From positions 40,868-104,867 of the forward strand of contig NZ_PXOH01000019.1 in NCBI RefSeq assembly GCF_003007785.1: a DNA stretch of 64,000 nt. The letters run 5' to 3'. Numbering within the stretch: the first letter of the stretch is position 1; each line of letters opens with the position of its first letter. The notes below the pieces were generated by a model. It was not told the origin of the DNA, did no database searches, and worked only from the letters and a program-made list of their open reading frames with translations. Positions 52,935 to 63,669 of the stretch are shown piece after piece. A program made the translations under genes and the position numbers. This stretch comes from Aphanothece hegewaldii CCALA 016 (GTDB taxonomy: Bacteria > Cyanobacteriota > Cyanobacteriia > Cyanobacteriales > Microcystaceae).

Positions 52935-53966
52935 CTATTTCATTTCTTGTTTTTTCTCTGCTTTTAAATCTCGCATTCCGAGCGCCGCGATTTCTGCATC
53001 CATCAAAGTTCTGCCAGTCGCAGCAAGATAGACATCATCTAAACTGGGACGAGATTGCGCCATACTAAAAATCGGTAAACCAGAATTTAAGAGGGTTTGC
53101 TCAATTTTACTTAAAGGATTACTCTGAGGGGTAACAATGAGGTTAAGAGAGTTGCCTTGAGACGGGTTGACGATGACTTCTTCGACAAAAGGTAAAGGAG
53201 TAAGAAAAGTTTTGGCTTTTTCTGCTTCTTCAGGGGCGGTAAATTCTCGAATTCGTAACGTAATGCGATCGCCTCCTATTTGATCTTTTAACTCAGATGG
53301 CGTACCTTGGGCAATTACCACACCATGATCAATAATCGCTAGACGATTGGCTAAAGCGTCAATTTCTTCTAAATAGTGACTGGTAATCAGAACGCTTGTA
53401 CCAGATTCCGAGAGTTTGCGGAGGAAATCCCAAACAATCACCCGACTTTCGATATCTAAACCTACCGTCGGCTCATCTAAAACTAAAATTTCGGGTTGAT
53501 GGAGTAAACCGGCGGCTAAATCGAGACGTTTTCGGATTCCTCCAGAATAAGTACCCGCTTTGTTGTCGGCGTAGTCTTGCAACCCCAGTAATTTTATGAG
53601 TTCTTCGATCCGTGTTTTTGCGGTTTTAGGAGGTAAGTGATAGAGTGCCGCCTGTAAATTGAGTAATTCTCGCCCTGTCAAGACCTTATCAATTGCCACC
53701 TCCTGCGCCACATAACCGAGTCTTCGCCGCGCCGCTTTGGGGTTATCGATGGCGGATACACCCCCCACTTGAATCGTGCCGCTATCGGGTTTAGCGAGGG
53801 TACACAGACAACGAATCGTCGTGGTTTTCCCCGCACCATTGGGGCCGAGTAAACCAAATATTTCGCCAGGTGGCACGACAAAAGAAATATCTTTGACAGC
53901 TTCTACCGAGCCATATCGTTTTTTTAGATGATCAATGATGACAACAGGAGTCATATTTGCATTCAA
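52935..53966 (-). CDS. ABC transporter ATP-binding protein (DrrA-like)
   Basis: 343 residues. Walker A GLLGPNGAGKTTTIRCL, signature YSGGIRKRLDLA, Walker B PEILVLDEPTVGLD, switch His in VLITSHYLEEIDALANR. The C-terminal extension (about residues 235-343) is the daunorubicin-resistance ATPase type, with PSLDDVYLAATGRTLMDAE. It forms a two-gene exporter with the ABC-2 permease behind it. Upstream lies the end of the CHAT operon, about 94 bases away on the same strand, so read-through is possible. Confidence 0.94.
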   Translation of the reverse strand: MNANMTPVVIIDHLKKRYGSVEAVKDISFVVPPGEIFGLLGPNGAGKTTTIRCLCTLAKPDSGTIQVGGVSAIDNPKAARRRLGYVAQEVAIDKVLTGRELLNLQAALYHLPPKTAKTRIEELIKLLGLQDYADNKAGTYSGGIRKRLDLAAGLLHQPEILVLDEPTVGLDIESRVIVWDFLRKLSESGTSVLITSHYLEEIDALANRLAIIDHGVVIAQGTPSELKDQIGGDRITLRIREFTAPEEAEKAKTFLTPLPFVEEVIVNPSQGNSLNLIVTPQSNPLSKIEQTLLNSGLPIFSMAQSRPSLDDVYLAATGRTLMDAEIAALGMRDLKAEKKQEMK

Positions 53967-54060
53967 AGAGGCTACACAAATCTATACAATTCTTCTATAT
54001 CTCTATTTTGACATTTCATTACGCGAAAAGGGTGGAACTTTTTTAATCTCGTCAAGTGAC

Positions 54061-54819
54061 TTACTCCGCAGTTTTCGGAGGATTGCAAATATAGATTAAC
54101 AATTCTTGTACTTTTTGGGTTAATTCTTCAGAAGGATTTTCTACAGAAGACATTTCCTGTAAAGCATCTGACCACATATCTAATTTAGCAAAATAGTTCG
54201 CTCGTTCTAAAGCAATTTCTTCATCGGTTGCTTGTTCTAATCTTAGTTGAGCTTCTATGCTTTTTAGTTCTTTAGTGATGACATCTCGTTCTTCTAAACC
54301 CATTACTTTAAAGCTACGTCGCCATATTGATTTATCAGCTTGATTGAATATTTCCCAATCATAAATCTGTCCTGGTTGTAGCACTTTTCCAGTATAGAGA
54401 ATTCCTTGAAAAGTTTTTTCGGGTGATGCTGTCGTAATAATTTGACTCCATAAAATTGTCTGTTCTTGTTTTGGATCGAACGGACTATACAACCGAATTT
54501 CTAAAGGTTGGTTTCCTTGCCACAGAAAAAGAGGATTATTGTGCCAAATAACATTTTTTTCTTCTAGTATCCCTGGACTAACTGGGCAAACTCCCCGTGA
54601 GCCTAATTTTGGCTCTTTGCGTGTTTTAAAAAGGTTTAAAATAGCTGACCATGTTGATCTTTTTCTTTTAACTTGTGGAGTTGGACTTGGACTCGGTTGA
54701 CTTTGTTTAATTTGAACAGTTGAAGCTCTCACTATTGAATTAAATGATTGTTTTGTCAAGCCGATAATCAACATTATCACTAATAATAATATTTGTATTT
54801 TTAGGGGTTTATTTTTCAT
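54061..54819 (-). CDS. Secreted or anchored protein of the CHAT operon (DUF928-like)
   Basis: 252 residues. An N-terminal helix (IQILLLVIMLIIGLTKQSF) is a signal peptide or anchor. A Pro/Ser spacer (QPSPSPTPQVKRKR) follows, then a beta-rich part with GVCPVSPGILEEKNVIWHNN and GQIYDWEIF, and a helical C-terminus (EAQLRLEQATDEEIALERAN) like a TPR pair. The pattern resembles DUF928 proteins that accompany CHAT genes in cyanobacteria; this is from memory. Its start lies inside the end of the CHAT gene (11-base overlap), so it is translationally coupled to it. Confidence 0.6.
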   Translation of the reverse strand: MKNKPLKIQILLLVIMLIIGLTKQSFNSIVRASTVQIKQSQPSPSPTPQVKRKRSTWSAILNLFKTRKEPKLGSRGVCPVSPGILEEKNVIWHNNPLFLWQGNQPLEIRLYSPFDPKQEQTILWSQIITTASPEKTFQGILYTGKVLQPGQIYDWEIFNQADKSIWRRSFKVMGLEERDVITKELKSIEAQLRLEQATDEEIALERANYFAKLDMWSDALQEMSSVENPSEELTQKVQELLIYICNPPKTAE

Positions 54820-57202
54820 ACAATGACTTCCTTAAAGATGGTAAAATATAGAACCAAAAAGCTAGTGATGGCAAAAACAAAGGGAAAATAATTTTAAAAG
54901 TAATATAAATTTGTATACTGAGCAGAATATAGAGAAGATTTACACTAAATAATTTAAGGATTAATCCTTTATGTTGAAGTGAAAAAGACTCTAATTGTAA
55001 CGCGATCGCTTGAGCAAATATGGCAGCAATCAGAAGCATCCAAAGATCGGGTATAGGAATAATGATATGTCGCGTCAGCCAATGATGAATCATGTAAGAA
55101 TGTATTTCACCACCCGTAATACTATCATCTGAATCCTGCCAAAATACGAACGCCAAAGGAGGATTAAAGTAATCTTTTTCGCCATCAATTCCAGCTTCTG
55201 AATAGCCACCCGATGCTATTAAAATAACTTGTCCGTTAATTATATTTTTTTTGTCTAATAATTGCCATGCAAGTATTTTTTGATAAACGCTTTCTGGTGG
55301 TAATGAAAAATCAATAATCGGTTGTAACCAACGTTGTTGAAAGTATTCGCTAAATTGAGTAATCGGGTTAATTTGTACAGTTTGAAGAAAATTCAGTGAA
55401 TAATTCTCTGTTTTAGATTCAGCCAAAAAATTTAATATTTCAGTTTTATAATTATTTTGATTAGCTATTTGAGAGAAAGTAAGACCATCGGTAAACAGTG
55501 CATGATTAACAGCTATTAAATAACTAAAAGGACAAATATTAGTGCAATCATTGGGCAAAGTAAGATAAATAAGAGAAGATGTAATCGAACCTTGCATGAC
55601 AGATTTTAGACTGGCAATATCAGGAATAATACCGATTTCTTTTTCTCCTTTTTCTAGGGCAGCAAAAATTAATGATATTTGATAATTTTTTCTAGCATTT
55701 TCGATTGATTTAGCGAGAGTCTTATCATTTTCGCCTTGAGGACGATCAAGTAAATAATCTATGCCAATCACTTTAGCATTAAGTGTAGAAGCTTTATCAA
55801 TTAATTTCGCAAGATATTTACGATTGAGGGGATTTATTTCGGTAATTTTTTCTTTATTAAATGACTCATCATCGATAGAAACTAATAAAACTGGTGGAGT
55901 TATATTTGGAGGAATTTGACGGGTTATCTCACGATAAATCGCTTGTACGACTATTCGTCTATCGAGTAAAAATGCTTGAATTGAAGGAAATAAACTGAGT
56001 AAGATTAAAAAACTAAGAATCATCGCTTGTTGAGAGTTAGGCAACCATCGTTTTAAAAATGATTTCCATCCCATCTGCTCAATTTTATAAAAAGTAGCTT
56101 CAGGATGACAAAAGAGTGAAGGAATTAAATAAGCTGAAGGATATTCTAGGTTTTTATTGTGTTTAAGAAATTGACAAGAGTCCCAGACTGCATCACTAAC
56201 ATTTTTTTCTTGTGCCAAACTTTCAAGGAACTTGACAAAAAAGACCTGTGCTACACTATTTTGTATCGGTTCACGCAAAATAGCAACTTGATTTAAACCC
56301 AAATCGATCAAAGCATTAGCAATACTCAACCCACAACAAGAATTAAACAGAGCAAATTGTAAACCTTTTGTTTGTGCTATTTTTAAATAAGGTGTAATTT
56401 CACGAATTGAAATGGTAGTACGTGGAGCGATCGCAAGTTCTCCACCTGTTAGCTCAGTTTCTTGACTGTGACCTGCAAAATATAATATATCCCATCCTAA
56501 AGGATCACAAATCGTCTGACAAATTTCTGATTTGAATTGAGTAATGGATTGATCTTCAGTCTGAGCAAGAATTTTAATTTCTGCTAAATTGGACATAGAA
56601 GACAATGCTTTAAAATCATTATTAAAGTCGAGTCCTGTACGATCGCCAAAAATTGCTAAGATCCTTGCACCACTATGACAATAATGATCTCTCTTTGTCC
56701 CATGAGTTGAACGAATGTTGATGGGAGTTCGCGTTAAACGGATCGACACAGGTGCAACGATTTCTGTTTCAAGTTCCCAAGCTTCCCAAGGAAGTCTTTC
56801 TAGTTCAATAGATGAACAAGTTAGAAAAAGATGAATTTGCTCTATTTTCGTTTCTTTAACCCATTTTCTAATGATTGTCGTAATTTCTGTCCGAATTTTT
56901 AAAAGTTGTTCACTATTTAACCATGTTTTGAATATTGTTAATAATTGATTTTCGGATTGTACGAGATGAGCATAGGGATCGAGTGGCATCATGCTACCTT
57001 GATCTTGTATACGTCCTCTCATGTTATTTTGATAATTTTGATAATATCGAATATAGGCACGTTGCCAAACATGATAAGATTGTCGCAGCGTTTCAGGATA
57101 AGTAATATTTGCTTGAACTTGTTGTCCGTTTCCCCAAAATAATTCAAACAAACAAGTTTGCTCAATTTGAGTAACCTTAAGTCGTAAAACATGACTTTTC
57201 AT
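54809..57202 (-). CDS. CHAT-CHASE2 fusion protein
   Basis: 797 residues. The N-terminal 380 residues hold a CHAT (caspase-like) domain: His245 in LYFAGHSQE and Cys289 in LFNSCCGLSIANAL form the expected dyad, followed by VAILREPIQNSVAQVFFVKF, as in the cyanobacterial CHAT family (usual FNSCDG; here Cys290 replaces Asp). A membrane helix at about 392-410 leads into an extracytoplasmic CHASE2 sensor (PVLLVSIDDESFNKE, AKVIGIDYLLDRP) and three C-terminal helices (about 712-795). So a cytosolic putative protease is tied to a periplasmic sensor. Substrate unknown. Start and stop both overlap neighbouring genes. Confidence 0.88.
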   Translation of the reverse strand: MKSHVLRLKVTQIEQTCLFELFWGNGQQVQANITYPETLRQSYHVWQRAYIRYYQNYQNNMRGRIQDQGSMMPLDPYAHLVQSENQLLTIFKTWLNSEQLLKIRTEITTIIRKWVKETKIEQIHLFLTCSSIELERLPWEAWELETEIVAPVSIRLTRTPINIRSTHGTKRDHYCHSGARILAIFGDRTGLDFNNDFKALSSMSNLAEIKILAQTEDQSITQFKSEICQTICDPLGWDILYFAGHSQETELTGGELAIAPRTTISIREITPYLKIAQTKGLQFALFNSCCGLSIANALIDLGLNQVAILREPIQNSVAQVFFVKFLESLAQEKNVSDAVWDSCQFLKHNKNLEYPSAYLIPSLFCHPEATFYKIEQMGWKSFLKRWLPNSQQAMILSFLILLSLFPSIQAFLLDRRIVVQAIYREITRQIPPNITPPVLLVSIDDESFNKEKITEINPLNRKYLAKLIDKASTLNAKVIGIDYLLDRPQGENDKTLAKSIENARKNYQISLIFAALEKGEKEIGIIPDIASLKSVMQGSITSSLIYLTLPNDCTNICPFSYLIAVNHALFTDGLTFSQIANQNNYKTEILNFLAESKTENYSLNFLQTVQINPITQFSEYFQQRWLQPIIDFSLPPESVYQKILAWQLLDKKNIINGQVILIASGGYSEAGIDGEKDYFNPPLAFVFWQDSDDSITGGEIHSYMIHHWLTRHIIIPIPDLWMLLIAAIFAQAIALQLESFSLQHKGLILKLFSVNLLYILLSIQIYITFKIIFPLFLPSLAFWFYILPSLRKSLYEK

Positions 57203-58320
57203 GATGTATGTTCAGAATATAAGGTGAAAGGAGGTAGGGTCAGAGTATTATTTTTGTTTAAAGCGATCGTCGTGATAAACTGTTCGTCAAGTTCACCAAT
57301 AACCCTTGTATAAAGATAGCTTTGCTCACTATTTGCTGTTACTTCTTGTTCTCCTAAAATTCCTGTACCATCACTAATTTGTAGTTTTAATCCTTCGGGT
57401 AAAGTTTGATTCGATTTCGATGTACCTAAAATTAATAATAATGACCATTCGGTTTGTTCTTCCATTAACCAAGCTAAAGCATATAATTGTAATGAATAAT
57501 CGTTTATACTAATGTTTTGTGATGCTCCTCTTGCGGTATTAGGTATTGACATTCCTCGTTGTTGAAGTTCCTCAAGAATAATGTCAAATGTCGGAAGATT
57601 ACGAAAAGAAACGGTAGCAAGTTCAGGTGTTGGTAACAGTGTCCATGATAAACCTTCGCAGAATTCATCTAATTTACCTTGTAACCATAACCCCACATTG
57701 ATCATACTCATGAGTGGTGAAATCGGTTGAGTTTCTTCTGGTGCGACAATATTGGGTAGTTGAATCGCTGAAGGCTCTAAACATCTAAGATATAACAATA
57801 AATGATTAATATCTTGATCAAACCAAGCTAAAGAAATTTCGTAGGTTTCATCGGGTTGTACTATTAAATTTCCCGATCGCTGATATTGTTGTAATTGATC
57901 GTAACGTATCAATCCTTCGATGACGATTTGTTCTTGTTCTTCATCAACACTCACCAACACATAAAAATGAGCAATATCTTTCGGAGATTCGAGCGCTGTT
58001 CTCGCTATTGTTATGATTTCATCATCTAGCGTTCCCTGAGTTAATAAACATAGCTTAAATTCCCCGATTTTTAGTTGACAAATTGTGTTTAATGTGCTAA
58101 ACAAAAGAGACTGATCGAGAATGAGTGCGGGATCTCTTTGATTGAGCCATTCCTGAAAACCCGATAGAGCAAGATGATTTAAATAAGATTGCCATTGTTG
58201 ATCGAGTTCAGGAAGAGAAAAACTCAATTGTGCAGCTTGTTCTATTTGTTCGGGAGTCAATGCGATCGTATCAACAGATGAACTAGCGTAATCTAGAAAA
58301 AGGTTTGAAGAACTAATCAT
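57199..58320 (-). CDS. DUF1822 family protein
   Basis: 373 residues. The start FLDYASSSVDTIALTPEQIEQAAQLS and the C-terminal IALNKNNTLTLPPFTL fit DUF1822, a cyanobacteria-specific family. It is acidic, mixed alpha/beta, with no signal peptide or membrane helix, and has a central FYVLVSVDEEQEQIVIEGLI and YEISLAWFDQDINHLLLYLR. The biochemical role is unknown. Its stop overlaps the CHAT start by 4 bases (ATGA), which is strong evidence that the two act together. It follows the sigma-like gene by 13 bases. Confidence 0.8.
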   Translation of the reverse strand: MISSSNLFLDYASSSVDTIALTPEQIEQAAQLSFSLPELDQQWQSYLNHLALSGFQEWLNQRDPALILDQSLLFSTLNTICQLKIGEFKLCLLTQGTLDDEIITIARTALESPKDIAHFYVLVSVDEEQEQIVIEGLIRYDQLQQYQRSGNLIVQPDETYEISLAWFDQDINHLLLYLRCLEPSAIQLPNIVAPEETQPISPLMSMINVGLWLQGKLDEFCEGLSWTLLPTPELATVSFRNLPTFDIILEELQQRGMSIPNTARGASQNISINDYSLQLYALAWLMEEQTEWSLLLILGTSKSNQTLPEGLKLQISDGTGILGEQEVTANSEQSYLYTRVIGELDEQFITTIALNKNNTLTLPPFTLYSEHTS

Positions 58321-58333
58321 AATAAGTTTTCAT

Positions 58334-59704
58334 TTAGTGGTTAAGATAACGACAAAGGGAGCAAGCAAAAATACTTTTTACAGGACGATTTTTAGCCATA
58401 CTAGCTTCGGCTGCAGCTTCTTCAATCATCGTGGTGACTTGTTCTTCTAGTGCTAGTTCAATTTGTTTTTCTTGTTTTTGAAGTAGCTCAGGATTAGTAT
58501 AAATAGCCGCGAGTTCGATGATTTGATGGGGCAAATTTTGTAACATATGTTGTCGTATATCGGCACGAAAATTTTTAAGTTGCATCAAACGAGTAACTTG
58601 ATATTGTTTTTCTAAACCGATAGCAAGAGCAATATCTGTCATAGAATAACCTTGACAGTGAAATAATTTTAGGGCTGTGAGAAATTGTTGTTTTTTGGGT
58701 ACTTTTTGTAAATTCAACCATTGAGGGACAACAAATGCGATCGCTTGTTCTAAGCAAGTCAAAAATTGCTGAAGATAACGATTTAAGAATTCTTCTTGTG
58801 CTAAAGAGTCTAAGTCTTCATAGTTTTCTGTAACTTGTTGATACTCAACTTGAAGAAGAATGTCAGAATGATCAAAAGATTCTTGTTTTAGTTTACCTCG
58901 TCTAACAGCGATCCGATATTGCCGTAGTTGTTCTGCTAAATCTTGTAACTGAGTCAGGGTTTGTTCTGGAGTCAAAGACAACCCTAAAAACATCGCAATT
59001 TGTTGTAATTGCTCAGACGATGGTGTAACGCATTTTCCCTTAATTCCTGCTTTTCGGTTTTCTAATCGCTTTTGACGATAGATTGTGTGATAGGCTTTTA
59101 ATAATAGACTAGCTTGGGCGATCGCTGCATCATTTTGATGATGGAACTCTTTAAAAATGCGCTCTTGTTGTTTAGGATCTGTATCATTGAGGATAGCCCA
59201 ATCGCTAATCAAATCAAGACCACATTCTTTTAAAAAGCGGTTTAAATTTTGCTCATAACGAACTAACCGAGTTGTCCAAGTTGATAAACTAGCCAGTTTA
59301 GGATCGAAAGTTTGCAAAATTTTAGTAGCCATAGATTTATATTCCGTTGCTCCTTTGTGTTTCAAGTCGTCTAGAGTATCATCTAAAACAAAAGGAAATA
59401 GGTCATAACGATTAAATTGATAGTTTTGGCCGAATTGTCGTTCAAGGTTAATACAAACCTGTTTAATTTGTTCCGAAATAAAACAGCGTAAACAAATTTG
59501 AGCGATTAAACCGACTGTTGATTCCTTTTGCGCGAGTAAAGCAAAAAGATGACGTTGCATCATCGAGTCTGAAAAAGGAATTTGATTCGCTTTCGTCGAA
59601 CATTGCTGTTTAATAAAGCTTTTAGCTTGAGCAATTTCTTCAATTTTTATTTTTCCTTGACTATTGAGTCGATTAAATGTCCAATAATTTCTTACTGCGC
59701 TCAT
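58334..59704 (-). CDS. Sigma-70-like regulatory protein of the CHAT operon
   Basis: 456 residues, first gene of the four-gene unit. It is helical, basic in the N-terminal half and Gln-rich. A C-terminal segment, KLFHCQGYSMTDIALAIGLEKQYQVTRLMQLKNF, is a helix-turn-helix like sigma region 4. An N-terminal stretch could be a degraded region 2, but the canonical region 2.4 and -10-binding motifs are not evident to me. Proteins annotated as sigma factor-like accompany DUF1822 and CHAT genes in cyanobacteria, from memory. A role as autoregulator of the operon is inference. Confidence 0.6.
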   Translation of the reverse strand: MSAVRNYWTFNRLNSQGKIKIEEIAQAKSFIKQQCSTKANQIPFSDSMMQRHLFALLAQKESTVGLIAQICLRCFISEQIKQVCINLERQFGQNYQFNRYDLFPFVLDDTLDDLKHKGATEYKSMATKILQTFDPKLASLSTWTTRLVRYEQNLNRFLKECGLDLISDWAILNDTDPKQQERIFKEFHHQNDAAIAQASLLLKAYHTIYRQKRLENRKAGIKGKCVTPSSEQLQQIAMFLGLSLTPEQTLTQLQDLAEQLRQYRIAVRRGKLKQESFDHSDILLQVEYQQVTENYEDLDSLAQEEFLNRYLQQFLTCLEQAIAFVVPQWLNLQKVPKKQQFLTALKLFHCQGYSMTDIALAIGLEKQYQVTRLMQLKNFRADIRQHMLQNLPHQIIELAAIYTNPELLQKQEKQIELALEEQVTTMIEEAAAEASMAKNRPVKSIFACSLCRYLNH

Positions 59705-59977
59705 AGGGTCATAAAATTTCAGTCATAGACGATATAACCTCCTTAATTATGATCTGTAGAGCATGATTTAGTCGCTCTTCTGAAAAAAGCATTGTTACAT
59801 TTGTGACTTTTTTCATTTCTCTAGCAAGTGTCAATATATATTTCTAGAGCAAAATAGGTTATGCAAAATTATGATCCTTCTTCTTCAAAAAAATGCTTGA
59901 CAAAATATAAGAAATATGCTAATTAGTTAGCATTTAATTAACGAAATGAGTTTAGGAAGCTTGGGATAAAGAGAGCT
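59705..59977. other. Promoter region of the CHAT operon with a perfect palindrome
   Basis: 273 bases between the yceD stop and the sigma-like gene. It contains ATGCTAA-TTAG-TTAGCAT (59916-59933), about 210 bases before the operon start, and TTGACA at 59897-59902 in the plus direction with no gene to serve. The palindrome may be an operator or the yceD terminator. No small gene is visible. Confidence 0.5.
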
Positions 59978-60481
59978 TCACGGATGTAATTGTTTTTTGA
60001 AAGCCTCTAAAGATGCCCAACGACTATCAATATTAGGTTTAGAATCTTCGAGAGTAATTAATGGCGGTTGACAATCTTTTCCACAGAGTTTCTGTAAAGG
60101 CATCGTGAGGGATAATTGCTCATACAGCCAGATTTCGGGATCAAAATGACCATCAGATGGGAGAGTTTCTGATAAATCTTCCATAGGTACTTCTCTTTCT
60201 AGAGGAATATATTTATCTTGATCGGCGTTGTCATCTAACCAAATAATTTCGGAAGTTTGTAGAGAAATACGATGATTGTATTGTTGTAAACAGCGATCGC
60301 AAGTTAAAGTAATGATGGTTTCTGCTTGTACAAAAACATCGAGAAAAGTGCCACCGTGACGAATAGCGAGTTTACCTCGAATGGGTGTGAGGGTTTCAAG
60401 TTCTGAAATAAAATCATCAAGGAGAATCACTCTTTTATGATCAGTTGCTTTGAGAAGATGAGGAATATAAATGGCATCCAT
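59978..60481 (-). CDS. yceD: YceD family (DUF177) protein
   Basis: About 167 residues: MDAIYIPHLLKATDHKRVIL, GKLAIRHGGTFLDVFVQAETIITLTCDRCLQQYNH with the conserved C-x-x-C, and LPLQKLCGKDC-type Cys pair (PLQKLCGKDCQPPL). DUF177 proteins take part in 23S rRNA accumulation and often sit before rpmF, but rpmF is not here. Start ATG 60481 is preferred to GTG 60493; neither has a clear ribosome binding site. Confidence 0.85.
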   Translation of the reverse strand: MDAIYIPHLLKATDHKRVILLDDFISELETLTPIRGKLAIRHGGTFLDVFVQAETIITLTCDRCLQQYNHRISLQTSEIIWLDDNADQDKYIPLEREVPMEDLSETLPSDGHFDPEIWLYEQLSLTMPLQKLCGKDCQPPLITLEDSKPNIDSRWASLEAFKKQLHP

Positions 60482-60556
60482 TCCGGAGGTCACTCCAACA
60501 TGAAAGGAGACGGCTAGAATAATTGTAACAATTTATCGAAGCGGATTAGAAAGATT

Positions 60557-61606
60557 TTAGCTTCGCCAGCGTAAGACTCTAGCATCGATCGGATTTTTAA
60601 ACGGACGGTTTTCTTGTTGGGATAGGGAGTATTCCTGTTTAAGACGGTAATACCATTTCGCTTGTGTATCAGCATCATCAATTAACATTAACGATGGATT
60701 ATAAACTAAACCTTCTTGCTGTTTAATTACCACATCTCGATCTTGCCCTAAAAACTGTAAAGTTAGAGAACGTAAAATCGGTTTAAACATCCCCATCCAA
60801 GGAATTGTCCAATACAAACTCTGATGGACTTCACACTGAGTTTCATCAATAGGAGTCACCGTAGTAAAGGAACAAGCTTGATAACGATCGCCTCTTAAAA
60901 TTTCAGTTCGCACCGAAGGTAATTCAAAAATAATCTCGATCGAAATGTTATTCCCCAAAAGCTTATAAGGTTTAGCACTAACTGGCATATCATAGGGAAC
61001 AAGACGAAAACCTTGTCGAATAGGTTCATAAAGCTTTTCTTTAACTCTAAATTTTCTCGGTCCGCTACGCCACCACCAAGAAGTATGAACAAATGGCCCA
61101 TGTGCGGGGTCCATTAACCCGATGACTGCGTGATCGATATGACAAGCAAAATGAAGAGTTTCTGAAATATGAGGAAGTGATTCGCCAAAACCTGGAATTA
61201 TCGGCACAGAAGGTAATTCTAATTCATTAATCCCCCGTTTAAAATCTTCAGGAATATAAACCCAGATATTCCCTTGAACTTCTCGACAAGGATAACTTTG
61301 TACTTGGATGCGTTGAATGTCTAACTTATCGTATTCCGTCATCGATGGGATATGAGAACATTTTCCATCTTCTGTATTGAATTTCCAGCCATGATAACAA
61401 CAGCAAACCCCATCACCTTCGATCCAACCGTGATGTAGAGGAATACCCCGATGAGGGCAAATATCTCGCATAGCAAAGACTTGACCATCCTCCCGTCGTC
61501 CGACGAGAATTGGATCGCCTAACATTTTCTTACCGACAAGTTGACCTACTTTTAGATTTTTTCCTGGCATCGCTATGTACCAGAAATCCCGTAATAGGGT
61601 TGACAT
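60557..61606 (-). CDS. Rieske [2Fe-2S] aromatic ring-hydroxylating oxygenase
   Basis: 349 residues. Rieske cluster motif ICPHRGIPLHHGWIEGDGVC with CYHGWKF (C-x-H ... C-x-x-H). The catalytic domain has a mononuclear iron site likely formed by HIDHAVIGLMDPAHGPFVH. Relatives include pheophorbide a oxygenase and chlorophyllide a oxygenase types, plus many of unknown substrate. No C-terminal membrane helix is obvious. It is 63 bases behind the DUF423 divergent region and probably monocistronic; yceD follows on the same strand. Confidence 0.86.
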   Translation of the reverse strand: MSTLLRDFWYIAMPGKNLKVGQLVGKKMLGDPILVGRREDGQVFAMRDICPHRGIPLHHGWIEGDGVCCCYHGWKFNTEDGKCSHIPSMTEYDKLDIQRIQVQSYPCREVQGNIWVYIPEDFKRGINELELPSVPIIPGFGESLPHISETLHFACHIDHAVIGLMDPAHGPFVHTSWWWRSGPRKFRVKEKLYEPIRQGFRLVPYDMPVSAKPYKLLGNNISIEIIFELPSVRTEILRGDRYQACSFTTVTPIDETQCEVHQSLYWTIPWMGMFKPILRSLTLQFLGQDRDVVIKQQEGLVYNPSLMLIDDADTQAKWYYRLKQEYSLSQQENRPFKNPIDARVLRWRS

Positions 61607-61717
61607 TACTTCAGCAACCTCCTCAAATCAGTCCAAATTTTTTTTATGCCTCCTTTATTACTGATCATAAAACCCATTGATAGTCTTCTGAAGTGCCGAT
61701 AAAATACAGTTAAACGT

Positions 61718-62122
61718 ATGCTCATTTTAGTGATGAAATCATCTATTTTTCTAGGATTAGGTGCTATTTTAGCGGGTTTAGCCGTTGCTGGTGGGGCATT
61801 TGCCAGCCATGCCTTAAAAGATCGTCTCACAGAACGAGCCTTAGAAATTTTTGAAACTGGAATTCGATATCAGATGTATCATTCGTTGGCTTTGTTATTG
61901 GTTGCTCTTTTTCTAAGTCAGTCTCAAACAGGACAAAGTTCCTTAAATGTGGCGGGTATAGCTTTTTTAGTCGGTATTGTTCTTTTTTCAGGTAGTTTAT
62001 ATGCTTTAGCCTTGAGTGGTATTAAGTGGTTAGGAGCAATTACGCCTTTAGGGGGAGTTGCATTTTTAATCGGTTGGGGATGTATTGTGAGTGCTGCATT
62101 TACCGCTAAACCGTCACCCTAA
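61718..62122 (+). CDS. DUF423 family small membrane protein
   Basis: 134 residues with four hydrophobic helices. Family motifs: FLGLGAILAGLAVAGGAFASHALKD, FETGIRYQMYHSLALLLVAL, LFSGSLYALALSG, and GAITPLGGVAFLIGW. Function unknown. ATG 61718 is taken; ATG 61733 (MKSSIFLGLG) is equally plausible. Divergent from the Rieske gene and 88 bases before sqdB on the same strand. Confidence 0.88.
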   Translation: MLILVMKSSIFLGLGAILAGLAVAGGAFASHALKDRLTERALEIFETGIRYQMYHSLALLLVALFLSQSQTGQSSLNVAGIAFLVGIVLFSGSLYALALSGIKWLGAITPLGGVAFLIGWGCIVSAAFTAKPSP

Positions 62123-62180
62123 AACCAGAAATAAGTGTGCCAGAAGAGGCCATAACCTGATAAATTTACCGAAAGAGTAA

Positions 62181-63362
<1,182 letters not shown>

Positions 63363-63374
63363 AGCATATCATAT

Positions 63375-63405
63375 AAGGTGGGCAAGACCCACCTTAATAT
63401 AAATT
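63375..63405 (+). terminator. Terminator-like hairpin after sqdB
   Basis: AAGGTGGG (63375-63382), loop CAAGA, CCCACCTT (63388-63395), a perfect 8-bp stem 12 bases past the stop, then AATATAAATTTTT. Confidence 0.7.
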
Positions 63406-63669
63406 TTTGGCTTTAGTGACTCTAGTGAACTACCCATCGCGCTTTGCTACGCATACAGCGTGGGCTTGCTGTTTCAACGGGATGTGCTTTCTATCCCGAA
63501 AGATAGCGAGTCTTACCTTCCCTCCACACGCCAGGAGTCCTAGTTCCTAAGACCCATAATTTTTCTTGCAACATAGCCCACTTAGCTTGGTTTTCGCATT
63601 GGGAAAAATGGTCAAGATTGCTCAATTATACCAAATCCGTAGTTATTAGCCATTGTATACAAAGAGGTT
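63406..63669. other. Intergenic stretch with probable IS remnants
   Basis: Together with the terminator this makes about 307 bases without a gene. On the minus strand it reads HIPLKQQAHAVCVAKRDG in one broken frame, a low-complexity string of the kind seen at tnpB ends; weak evidence. Its right part leads into the end of an IS630-type transposase. Confidence 0.3.

Noticed and set aside
59897..59925. Plus-strand promoter TTGACA with 17-base spacer to TAATTA
   Set aside because: No plus-strand gene follows; the next gene is on the minus strand. Could be chance or an antisense start.
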